Source: Streptomyces aurantiacus (GTDB taxonomy: Bacteria; Actinomycetota; Actinomycetes; Streptomycetales; Streptomycetaceae). Taken from it: a stretch of DNA of 35,953 nt. How positions within the stretch are numbered: position 1 is the stretch's first letter; each line of letters opens with the position of its first letter. Positions 9,931 to 18,500 of this stretch are shown here, one piece after another. Under the pieces are notes generated by a model that was given only the letters and a program-made list of their open reading frames with translations, searched no databases and had not been told where the DNA came from. The stretch covers positions 1 through 35,953 of the forward strand of contig NZ_LIPP01000035.1 in NCBI RefSeq assembly GCF_001418335.1, in the 5' to 3' direction. The translations under genes were made by a program, and so were the position numbers.

Positions 9931-10125
9931 CGGCCCCTCTCCCCTTCCAACTTCGTCCGCCGCCTGCACGGACTTTTCAACCGGGCCGAACTCCGACGGG
10001 TCCGCTTCGACTACGTCCGACACTCGATCATGACCCTTGCTCCTGGATCAGAGCGTCGAACCGTGACTACTGGCCAGCCCGACGACGGCGACGACCCACC
10101 ACTCTGCGCGGTTCCCGTCCACTGA
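9931..10125 (+). pseudogene. Tyrosine integrase remnant (core deleted)
   Basis: This frame has no start codon context and opens just after a stop. It reads NFVRRLHGLFNRAELRRVRF then DYVRHS, which resembles the box around the first catalytic Arg of actinobacterial tyrosine integrases (RNFxRxFxxLxxRAGLRRxRFHDLRHS). It then jumps to GQPDDGDDPPLCAVPVH and a stop, like the Asp-rich C-termini of the same integrases. The part that should carry the H-x-x-R box and catalytic Tyr is missing, so this is an internally deleted relic. The identification rests on my recollection of the family. The rest of the gap (9786-9930) shows nothing recognisable. Confidence 0.6.
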
Positions 10126-10136
10126 CGTTGCCGTCA
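10117..10136 (+). repeat. Integrase-tail repeat, copy 1
   Basis: The sequence GTCCRCTGACGTTGCCGTCA spans the stop codon of the integrase remnant. It recurs with 19 of 20 bases identical at 11873-11892. In both places it is followed within about 25 bases by a strong hairpin. Confidence 0.85.
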
Positions 10137-10155
10137 ACTACTGCCGTCAGAAACC

Positions 10156-10195
10156 CGAGGAGCTCCGCCGGAAACAATTCCGGCGGAGCTCCTCG
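10156..10195. terminator. Perfect 18-bp hairpin, bidirectional terminator
   Basis: Bases 10156-10173 pair perfectly with 10178-10195 around a 4-base loop (ACAA). It lies between the rightward integrase remnant and the end of the leftward immunity-type gene (stop at 10209), so it can serve both directions. It shares the stem core GCCGGAA with the hairpin at 11913. Confidence 0.85.
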
Positions 10196-10208
10196 AAATA
10201 CGGTCAGC

Positions 10209-10766
10209 CTACTTTGTGAGGCCAATACTCCGCTGACCACTCCACGTAGAAGAAAATTCCAACGTCAACGGATCGACGTCCGCTGCTCCTGACAGGAAAA
10301 TCGCCCACCAGAGCTCTTCGCAGGGAACATGAGCCTCCCCTTTCGTGTCTACCCAAACACAGACTCTTCCATTTTCATCGACGGTTACATCCCACCAGGA
10401 CCACGCCCGAAGATCCGGGTCGAAGCAATAGATCCAATCCCCTGCATTCCAGGGGCGACCATCTCTCGCGTCCTGATATCCACGCTTACCTTCACTTCCA
10501 ATTGGATCTCCCGGAACATCCCCGACTTCACCGCTAGAAAGATTCAGGAACCAGGACGGCAGCGTGTCTTCTGAAACGTCATCGTTCTCAAAGTCGGCCG
10601 ACCTGGAGATCTCTACGGCTCCGGCAATCAAGCCCCTGAGGCGCTGGGCATACTTCACACTATCCGCCACAGGTGTGACCGCAAACAGCCCCAGGAGACT
10701 GATCGGGTCCTCCGAGGGGCGCTCTCTCAGGCGGCGCCCCTCACTTGCAGAATCGTAACGACTCAT
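10209..10766 (-). CDS. Candidate immunity protein of the orphan toxin module
   Basis: The protein has 185 residues and no family I recognise. It is rich in Trp and acidic residues, with a distinctive WNAGDWIYCFDPDLRAWSWW block near the middle and CEELWWAIFLSG near the end. The ATG at 10766 has AGGA at 8 bases; an ATG at 10775 and a TTG at 10784 are alternatives. It begins 10 bases after a displaced RHS-type toxin tip on the same strand, the normal toxin-immunity order. Base composition is clearly lower in GC than flanking genes, suggesting transfer. Immunity function is inferred from position alone. Confidence 0.6.
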   Translation of the reverse strand: MSRYDSASEGRRLRERPSEDPISLLGLFAVTPVADSVKYAQRLRGLIAGAVEISRSADFENDDVSEDTLPSWFLNLSSGEVGDVPGDPIGSEGKRGYQDARDGRPWNAGDWIYCFDPDLRAWSWWDVTVDENGRVCVWVDTKGEAHVPCEELWWAIFLSGAADVDPLTLEFSSTWSGQRSIGLTK

Positions 10767-10776
10767 CAAATCCATC

Positions 10777-11058
10777 CTATCCAATGATCCGACCTGATCC
10801 CGGGACGATGGCCTCCATTAGCCCAGGGATGTGGTGATCACGGAGGCCGAACAGTCCAGGCCCATCAGACTGATCTGGCGCCATTTTAAGGGCTCGGTTC
10901 CATTCGCGCTTCGTTCCCGACCAGCTGGGCGGCTTGCGTTGAGGCAGGGAGGCTGCTGAAAGCTGCCGAACATAGGAGGTCGGCACGTCGAAGGCAACTA
11001 GCTGATCGCCCTTAAAATCGGTCGAATGGCTGATGTCGCCAGTCATTTTGCAGTGCAG
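10777..11058 (-). pseudogene. Displaced C-terminal toxin domain of an RHS-type protein
   Basis: About 93 codons read STDFKGDQLVAFDVPTSYV, then PQRKPPSW, DQSDGPGLFGL and PGLMEAIVPGSGRIIG before a stop. The end pattern (FDVP, a GLFGL turn, IPGSGRI) resembles toxin tips found after RHS cores; some are annotated as ADP-ribosyltransferase-like, but I do not commit to that. There is no RHS core, signal peptide or plausible start; the frame upstream runs into a DUF5753 fragment read from the other strand. It is therefore a toxin tip without its carrier, facing the same way as the intact RHS gene and followed by a candidate immunity gene. Confidence 0.6.
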
Positions 11059-11079
11059 CGATCCAGATAGCGCCAGGGG

Positions 11080-11172
11080 GTTCTCTACAGCAACACCCCG
11101 ACGCAGTACGCCGGGATCATCCATGAGGCCGCTCTGCGTATGCAGTTCGGCGGCCCCGGGGTCATGCGGGAA
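11080..11172 (+). pseudogene. DUF5753 fragment of an XRE regulator
   Basis: Thirty-one codons read VLYSNTPTQYAGIIHEAALR then MQFGGPGVMRE, closely matching residues of the intact XRE-DUF5753 gene (IIHEAALRMRFGG, coded near 9221-9262). At DNA level the stretch around ATCATYCATGAGGCCGC is nearly the same. Nothing before or after belongs to the domain, so this is a stranded fragment left by recombination. Confidence 0.75.
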
Positions 11173-11327
11173 GATGGGTCGAATCAGCCACTATGCCAAT
11201 TTTCCGGAATTGATGCATCACGCAAACGATCTCACTTCATTCGCGCATTGCGCAGCTTATCGGATGCAGATTTCAGATTGGTGAACAGTGCATGTGCATG
11301 CCTTTCATGCAGAGCCGAACCTGCCGC

Positions 11328-11654
11328 CTATTGCGCCCTCTCGTGCGCTTGAGAGAAGTCACGCCACGCCTCGTAGATCGACTTTGTACACTCCCGGAGC
11401 AGCACGGAGCATTCAGCTAGTTGATGCATAGATAGCTCATGCTTTCCTTCCACGCCAATCCAGATGTTGAACCTCGCGTCCTCGGCTATAAATTCACCAA
11501 CCAGTTCCACCAGATCGTTGCCGAGCATCTCGCTACTCAACATCAACAGGACCAGATTCGTGGCTGGCGCTGCTGTTGGACCTGTTATTTCCTCCGGAGT
11601 TGGCCATTGCCCGGGCATCTCTTCCAGCCACGCCCAGTCATCAGGTACTGACAT
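11328..11654 (-). CDS. Small acidic protein, possible orphan immunity gene
   Basis: A 108-residue protein of unknown family. It is acidic, with an N-terminal Trp/Pro-rich stretch (WAWLEEMPGQWPTPEEI) and a helical remainder (LVELVGEFIAEDARFNIWIGVEG). The ATG at 11654 has GGGGA at about 6 bases. It lies between two integrase-tail/terminator units, on the same strand as the RHS operon, in AT-richer DNA. Size, charge and position suit an unlinked immunity gene, but no direct evidence supports this. Confidence 0.6.
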   Translation of the reverse strand: MSVPDDWAWLEEMPGQWPTPEEITGPTAAPATNLVLLMLSSEMLGNDLVELVGEFIAEDARFNIWIGVEGKHELSMHQLAECSVLLRECTKSIYEAWRDFSQAHERAQ

Positions 11655-11818
11655 CTTCTTCCCCTGTCACCCAGCATTGTGTCGCCGGATCAAGTACTTC
11701 GTCAGCGCAATGGATGACGACATATTCGGGAGATCTGTGACCCCTCCTGCGCGTAGAACTTCAACACAGTAGGTAATACAACTTCGACTGTCGACGTTGT
11801 AGCGGCCAAGGCCCTCGG

Positions 11819-11881
11819 CAAGCCCTCAGCCCCACCGGCAACGATCCCGACGACTCACCCGCCACAGCCGTCGTCCGCTGA
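11819..11881 (+). pseudogene. Second integrase C-terminal tail
   Basis: The last 20 codons before the stop at 11879 read QALSPTGNDPDDSPATAVVR. The Asp-Asp-x-Pro and AVVR end resembles tails of actinobacterial tyrosine integrases and parallels the end of the remnant at 10125. No catalytic part remains upstream; the rest of 11655-11818 shows nothing recognisable. The 20-base repeat and a hairpin follow, as in the first copy. Confidence 0.5.
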
Positions 11882-11892
11882 CGTTGCCGTCA
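11873..11892 (+). repeat. Integrase-tail repeat, copy 2
   Basis: The sequence matches 10117-10136 at 19 of 20 bases. It is followed at once by a second internal GTTGCCGTCA. The two copies bracket 1.7 kb of orphan toxin and immunity material. Confidence 0.85.
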
Positions 11893-11912
11893 CCGTTGCC
11901 GTCAAACACCCA

Positions 11913-11946
11913 AGAAGCCCCGCCGGAAACATCCGGCGGGGCTTCT
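11913..11946. terminator. Perfect 15-bp hairpin ending the RHS operon
   Basis: Bases 11913-11927 pair with 11932-11946 around AACA. The hairpin lies 20 bases beyond the stop of the immunity gene at 11966 and also just after the rightward integrase tail. It should end the FG-GAP/LamG/RHS/immunity transcript and separate it from the orphan genes. Confidence 0.85.
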
Positions 11947-11965
11947 GCTCTAACAGACGATCAGG

Positions 11966-12496
11966 CTAGTCAAACTGATATCTGATCCAGTCCGTTCCGC
12001 CTATCGGAACCACTCCTGCTTCCGCAAGCCGCTTGGCATCTGCCGTGTAGTAATGGCTGGCCACCCGTGATCGCGCGCCCGACATGGTGTTCTCCACCCA
12101 AGCGCCCTTACACATGGACTTCCTGGCACGCTCCCACAACCTTTTCCAAACTTTCACGAGTGCCACTTCATCGGTCATAGCCGCCAGGACCGACTCTCTC
12201 AGAATGGCGTCCGATTGCTCACCAAGGTTGATGAATAGAGAGTCCGGATTCCTCTTTACGTAATCGAGGGATGAAGTGGCACTCAGATCGACGGAAGAAG
12301 GGTTCAGGGAAATACGATCAATGCCGTCACTGCATCTCGTCTTTCCACCTTCTTCCCTAACCTCACCCACCAGTTGCACTTGATAGATGGGGAAGAAGCG
12401 CTCCTCCACCAGGAGCATCCCCGAGTCGCGGGCCCACTCCAGGGCCATCTGATAGATCTCTTGACGGCCACCGTGGAACTGAAGCGTTACTTTCAT
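11966..12496 (-). CDS. Candidate cognate immunity protein of the RHS toxin
   Basis: A 176-residue protein of no family I recognise. It has an N-terminal strand-rich part (MKVTLQFHGGRQEIYQMALEW), a middle with VWKRLWERARKSM, and ends GGTDWIRYQFD. It begins 9 bases after the RHS stop, the usual place for the immunity gene of a polymorphic toxin, and is followed by a strong terminator. GC is lower than in the RHS core, matching the toxin tip, so tip and immunity gene were probably acquired together. The ribosome binding site is weak, consistent with coupling to RHS translation. Confidence 0.7.
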   Translation of the reverse strand: MKVTLQFHGGRQEIYQMALEWARDSGMLLVEERFFPIYQVQLVGEVREEGGKTRCSDGIDRISLNPSSVDLSATSSLDYVKRNPDSLFINLGEQSDAILRESVLAAMTDEVALVKVWKRLWERARKSMCKGAWVENTMSGARSRVASHYYTADAKRLAEAGVVPIGGTDWIRYQFD

Positions 12497-12505
12497 CGCG
12501 ACTCG

Positions 12506-15500
12506 CTAGTTGTAGGCAACGAAGTGCATTGGGATCCCGATACCTTCGAGATCCTGTAGCGCTTCCGCTTCTCGTTTGATTGGGGCACCAGATCGCATCG
12601 TCTGCTTTCCGACGTTGATCCCATACATGCTGCCGTCTGGTCTTTGCACAAGAACATCAGGGCGACGGGAACCCTTGAATCCTCCAGGCGTAGCAAACTC
12701 CCTTTCAGGCAACCCGCCACCTCCCGCAATCACCTGCCCATCCGTTACCTGGTCGCCAACCTCGGTGATCTTCAAGTTGTGCGGCCCTGTACCTGCCGGC
12801 TTGGGTCCACGCATCATTGCGGGCTTTCCACCGTCAGCGCAGTCGCATATCGACCTGTGGCTAGGGAGGGATCCGCCACAGTTATGTACCAGGACCGGCG
12901 TCTCCCCCGCCAGCACATAGTACGTGTGGACGTCGCGGATGGTCAGGTCGTGGGTGCGCTGGCGCTTTTCGTAGTCGTGGGTGGCCGTGAGGGTGGCGGT
13001 GTCTCCGTCTGCGGTGCGGAGGGTCATGCCGGGTGTGAGGTCGCCGGCTTCGATCCACTGCTGGGCGGAGGGGGACCAGAACGGGTGATTGACGGTCGAT
13101 GTGAGTGTGGCGACTGAGAGATTGCCGTCTGCCCCGCTCGCTACTGATCCGTGCTTGTCTCCGGCCTTCTCGTCCGACTTCTCGTCCGACTTCTCGTCCG
13201 ACTTCTCGTCTGCTCCGCCGTTTTTTGTTTCGATGGTGAGATCGACGAAATGCTTGTCATTCTTGGTGGAGATGGTGCGGACGACTTCGCGGACGGTCGT
13301 CTTACCGGTCTTGGGGTCGGTCGCGATGATCTTGTCGCCGAGTTTGATGTCCTCGATCGACTTGGTCTTGCCGTTGGCCGCGAGAACCTTCGTGCCGGGT
13401 AGGAAGCTGTGCTTCTTGCCGGATTTGCAGGAGTCGCCGGCTTCCGGGGCTGCTTCCGCTGCCGCCTTCCTCGCTTTGGCGAGTTTGTCCCGTGCTCGTG
13501 CGAGTGCGGCGTTGGCCTTGCTGACCCGCTTGGTGGCGCTGATCATGTCCATCGCGCCGCCGACGATGTCGCCGACGAGGCCGACGACCCGTTTGGCCAG
13601 TCGGGCTCCCTTGGCCCAGTCCCAGGGGGCGCCGTACTTCGCGAGGATCTTTCCTGCGATGCCGCCGGCGAAGCTTCCGGCGACGTTGAGGAGGGTTTCG
13701 CCGCAGGCGCCCATGTCGCCGGTGGAGACGCAGTCGAGCGCGGCGTCGATACCGAGGATGTCCCGAACGATCGTGACGAGTGCCTTGGCGGCGCGGATCG
13801 TGCGCTGCTTGGACGAGGCGTACTGCTGCTCGGCCGCCCACTGCTCCCCAGCAGCCCTGGACTCCTCCACCTTCTCCTCGGTGGGACCGGATCCCGCACC
13901 GCAGTCGCTCCACCCGTGGCAGCGTGACGTGTAACCCTCGCGGATCATGCCGGTGGGGTCGGAGAGCGTGGTGGGGTTGTTGTCGGCATAGGCGTAGCCG
14001 TTGATCTGCTGCGGGCTGGTGTAGTCGATGACCGGGTCGACGGAGATGAACTTGCCGAGTTCGGCGTCGTAGGAGCGGGCCCCGATGTGGGTCAGTCCGG
14101 TGGACTCGTCGATGGTGCCGCCGACGAAGCCCTTCTCCCCGGGCCAGGTGCCGACAGGCTCTCCGCGGTCGACGCCGTAGGGGTCGGAGCGGCGCTGGGT
14201 GATCGCTCCGGTGGCGGCGTCGATCGCGAGTTCGCCGGTGCCGTGATGGTCGGCGGACAGGAAGGCGAGTTTGTTGTCGCTGGTGCGGATGGCGACGGTC
14301 TGGCCTGCGTGGCTGTAGTAGCGGGTCGCCTTGACCGTGGAGGAGCCCGCCGCGAGGGAGAGTTCCATGCCGGGCAGGTAGACGGTGGTGGCCTTGGGAT
14401 CCTTACGGATCATCCGGGAGCCGTCGGGACCGTAGAGGAAGGTGCTGTCGCCCTCCGCGGTCTTGATCTTGGCGGGTTTGCCGGTGGCGTCCCAGTCGAT
14501 GCTCTGGGTATTGCCGCCGATGACGCGGGTCTTGGTGTTGCCGGCGTCGTCGTAGGTGTAGGTGGACTGGTTGTCACCGGTCGGGGTGTTCTCCACGACC
14601 TTGGTGACCTGGTGCGGGCCGTCGCCCGCCGCACCCGCGCCGCCGTAGGTGTAGGTGCGGGTGACGTCCTTGGCCGCGTCCCGGCCGGTGTCGTGGACGA
14701 CTTCCTTGTTGCGGTTGCCGATCGAGTCGACGCTGTAGGACTTCCAGTACGGGGCCGGCCCGCCCAGCGCGTTCGTCCCGGGCGCGGCGTCGCAGGCGGC
14801 GGGCCTCGATCCTTCGAGTCCGGTACTGCCCACGGTGCCCGCGCCCTGCGCCGCGCCACCGGTGGCCGCCGGCGTCCAGGCATCCTTCAGACGGGCCCCG
14901 GCATCGTAGGCGAAGCACTGCACATCGGTGGTCGCCGTGGAGCCGGCATTCGCGGTGTCCGAGATCGACAGGACGTTGCCGGCCTGGTCGTACGAGTACG
15001 AGGACCGCTTCGCCGGAGCACTCGCGCCGGCGATGTCCACGCTCACGGTGCGCAGACGCCCCGTGCCCGGCTCATACTCGAAGGTCTGCCCGACCTTCTT
15101 CCCGCTGCCGGTGGACAACTCCATCCCCAGCACCTGACTGATACCGGAATAGGTGGTGTTCGTGACGTACGACGTGCTGCCGGTCAGGGTCGTGGGGCGC
15201 TGGAGCTCGTCGTAACCGTAGGCCAGAGCCTCGGCGGCAAGGCCGCCGGCGGCGGGCAGACCGGTGCCCCGCACGGTGCCGTCACGGTTGTAGGACGTGG
15301 TGAACTCGTAACTGCCCGCGAGCGCACCCTCCGAGGCGGGCACCGCGTACGTGGTCTTCAGCGGGCGGTAGAACTCATCCATCGAGGTCACCGCGGAGCC
15401 GATGTACTGGGTCGCGTTCACATACCGCATCGAGGCCCAGGCCTGACCCAGCCAGCCCGCCTTGTCGTAGCGGGTCTCGGTCAGCTTGGTGCCGGTGGTC

Positions 15501-18500
15501 GGCTCGCCCTCCCACGTGAACGTCGGCCGGGACAGCGAGTCGTACTGGGTGGAGACCTTCTTGCCATTGCCGTCGATCGCCCAGTCCACCCGGTCGAGCA
15601 CGTCGTAATGCGTCTGGGACGTCCCGGCGTCGGGGTCGACGGACTTGATCCTGCGGCCCAGTTGGTCGTACTCGTAGCTCCAGACATTGCTCTTGGCGTC
15701 CGTGACGGTCCTGAGCTGACCGTTCAGGGTGTAGCTGTACTTCGTCTCGTCGTAGCCGAGCGCCGCGTCGGGACGGTCCCCGTGGTAGTGCCGCAGGGCA
15801 GTGGTACGGCCCTCGCCGTCGGTGACGGAGGTGGTGGCGATGCCACCCGTGGGCGGGTCGGTGTGGGTGAACTCGCCGTCGTAACGGGTGGTGGTACGCC
15901 ACTGTTCGGTGCCGGAGTGCAGATCGATCGTGGCGGTGGGCCGGCCCAGGCCGTCGTACTCGGTGCGGGTCTGCGCACCGACGGCGCCGTTTCCGGCGAT
16001 CAACAACTCGTCACTGGGGACGCCCGCGGCCCGGTAGGTGGCATTGGTCTTGGTGACCTTGCCCGCGCCGTCGTACCAGGCATCGGCGACCATCCGGGTG
16101 CCACCGGGACCCTCGGTCTGCTTCTGCCGACCACGCAGCAGACTGTCGAACAACTCGTACTCGACGCCGTAACTGCCGTCGATCTCGACCTTTTCGGTCT
16201 TGATCGCAACCGGCTTGTCGGTACGCACCAGGTAGGAATACTTGATGCTGGGCGTCTGGGACGTGCTCCGGTCGGGCAGCCAGACAGAGGTCAGACGGCC
16301 GATCGCGTCATGGGCGAGATCGGTGCGCCTGCCGTTGGGGTCCGACTGCCCGGTCGACGCGCCGCGAGCCGGGTTGTAGTCGGTGGTCGTGACATGCCCG
16401 GCCGCATTCGTGACGGCCGTCCTGGTCAGCAGGCCGTTGACCTCGGTGTAGTCGGTCCTGGTCTCATTGGCCTTGGCGTCCTTCTGCCACACCGGACGTC
16501 CGAAGGCGTCATAGCCGGTGGTGCCGGTCACCTGATAGGTGGCGGTGGTCCCGTCGTGGGCGGTCATCCGCTCGACCTTGGTCGCGTCACCCTGGGTGGG
16601 CGCCGCGCCGTACGCGCCGTTGTCGTACGAGGTGCGTTCGTCGGCCAGAACCTGCTTCGAACGATCGGCCGCGGTCCCGCACTCGACCGTGACGACCTCA
16701 CTGCGCGAGGGCAGGGACAGGATGTTCTTGTCGGTGTTGTCCGCGTAAGAGGTGCGGGTGCAGGTGTCGTCGGAGGCGGTGGACACGTCTCCGAGATCCT
16801 CGACATGAGTGACGCGCCCGGTATGGGTGGCAGTGTCGTAGGTGGTGAGACTCCTGGTCTCACGCCAGCCACCGGCCGACAGCGGAGTGAAGCCCCGCTG
16901 GACCCTCGGCCTGGAGATCACCGCGTGCCGTGTGCCCCAGTCACGGGTCTGCGTGGCCGTGTTGAACTTCCACGGCTCGCTGATCGTCCGCGAGACCACC
17001 TTGGAACCGTCGTAGGTGACGGCTTCCAACTCGTGCCCGGTGTACTCCTCCGCATCCGTGAACTCCGAGCCCTGGGAGTCCTTCACCTTCACACTGCGGG
17101 TGGCACCGTCGGCGTCCTTGTCGCCGTCCATGCCCTGCATGTACGTGTAGTCGATGCGGGTGGACTGCTTGTCCGCGGTGCCGCTGGTGACCGAGACCTT
17201 TCCGTAGCCCTGCCAGTTGCCCCAGGTCAGGAACTTGCTTTCGGTGATCCCGTCGGGTTTGGCCTTTCGCCAGGCCGCGTCGCCCTGGTAGGCGTAGCGG
17301 GTGACGATGCCTTCGCTGCCGCCGGTGCGGTCGGTCTCGATGATCTCGGCGACGACGTACTTGTGGAACCAGTCGGTGATCGGCTCCAGATAACCCGGGG
17401 GCGCCCACCGCACCGGATAGCAGCGCTTGGTCGACTCACCCGGCTTGGGCAGGGCGGACTTCTCACAGTTGGTGGGCGCGTAGTTGACGTCGAGCTGGGA
17501 GCCGGTCTCGCTCAGGACGGTGGTCAGTCGGTAGCGGTGGAAGGGGGCGATGTTGTCGCCGATCGCGTCCACCCGGTTGGCCAGCTGCTCACCGAACAGC
17601 TCGATGGCCGGCATCTTGACCGCCGTGCCGTCCCGGCCCTCATGCTGGATCTTGTACAGCCACAGCGCCTTGGAGTCGTCGCCGTTGTCCTGGAACAGGT
17701 GCGTGAAGGACCAGTGGTCCACGTCCTCGTAGTTGGTGGTGTCCGTGCGGATCTGGGAGGTGACCCCGGTCAGCCGCTTGGTGGTGAAGAAGGTCTGGCC
17801 GACCGTGCACTTGGTGCTCGCCGCGCATTCCTGGTCGACCGGTACATCGGGCCAGTTCGCGGCATTCGCCTTGGTGCGTTTCGAAGTCGCGCAGTCGAAG
17901 GTGTCGGTGGGCAGGCAGCGTTCGGCGACCGTGAAGTTGATGCGGGCCGGAGCCTGGGCGGCATAGGACTTGCCGTCGCGCTGACCGTAGTCGATGCGCT
18001 TGAGGTAGCCGCCACGGTGGTAGGCGGCGCCGTTGACGTCCGTCTTGCCGTTCAGGGCGTAGTAGTTGGTCTCCGGCGCGTAGAAGTAGGACATCACGTT
18101 GCCGTGGGCGTCCTTGACGTGGTCAAGGCTCCAGCGCCAGGCCTGCTCGCAGTGCGCGGAGGAGAAGGTGGCGTCGTAGCAGGGCTCACCGGAGTCGTCG
18201 CCGAAGACCGGAGCGGTCCAGGTGGACTTGGTCTCCTCGTTGCCGCCGGCCCAGCCGGGCAGGCGGTTCAGCCCGAAGTAGTACTCGGTGCCCTCACTGG
18301 TGGTGACGACCCAGTGCTCTCCGTCGTTGTCGCCGTTCGTCGCGCCGGTGCGCTTCTCGACCTTGGCGCCGTCGTCGCTGGACAGGTGCCACTTCTTGGT
18401 GGTGTCGTCCTGGACCAGCTCACTGGACTGCCCGTTCAACAGGATGGTGGCGTTCTCGAACGCCCAGCACTGCTCGCCCGACCCGGCATGCCCGTCGTCC

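Noticed and set aside
9697..10023. A 108-codon minus-strand frame opposite the DUF397 gene and integrase relic.
   Set aside because: No ribosome binding site or family; it overlaps the solid DUF397 gene and an integrase-like frame on the other strand.
10777..11058. Naming the orphan tip as a specific ADP-ribosyltransferase toxin family.
   Set aside because: Only the C-terminal part is visible and the catalytic Arg/Ser/Glu pattern cannot be placed with confidence.
9786..12000. Search for a tRNA gene or attachment site next to the integrase relics.
   Set aside because: No cloverleaf-like sequence or duplicated tRNA 3' end was seen; the 20-base repeat lies over stop codons rather than a tRNA.
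13166..13209. Tandem repeats considered as CRISPR-like arrays.
   Set aside because: Units are 6-18 bp without spacers and mostly encode repetitive peptide in frame.
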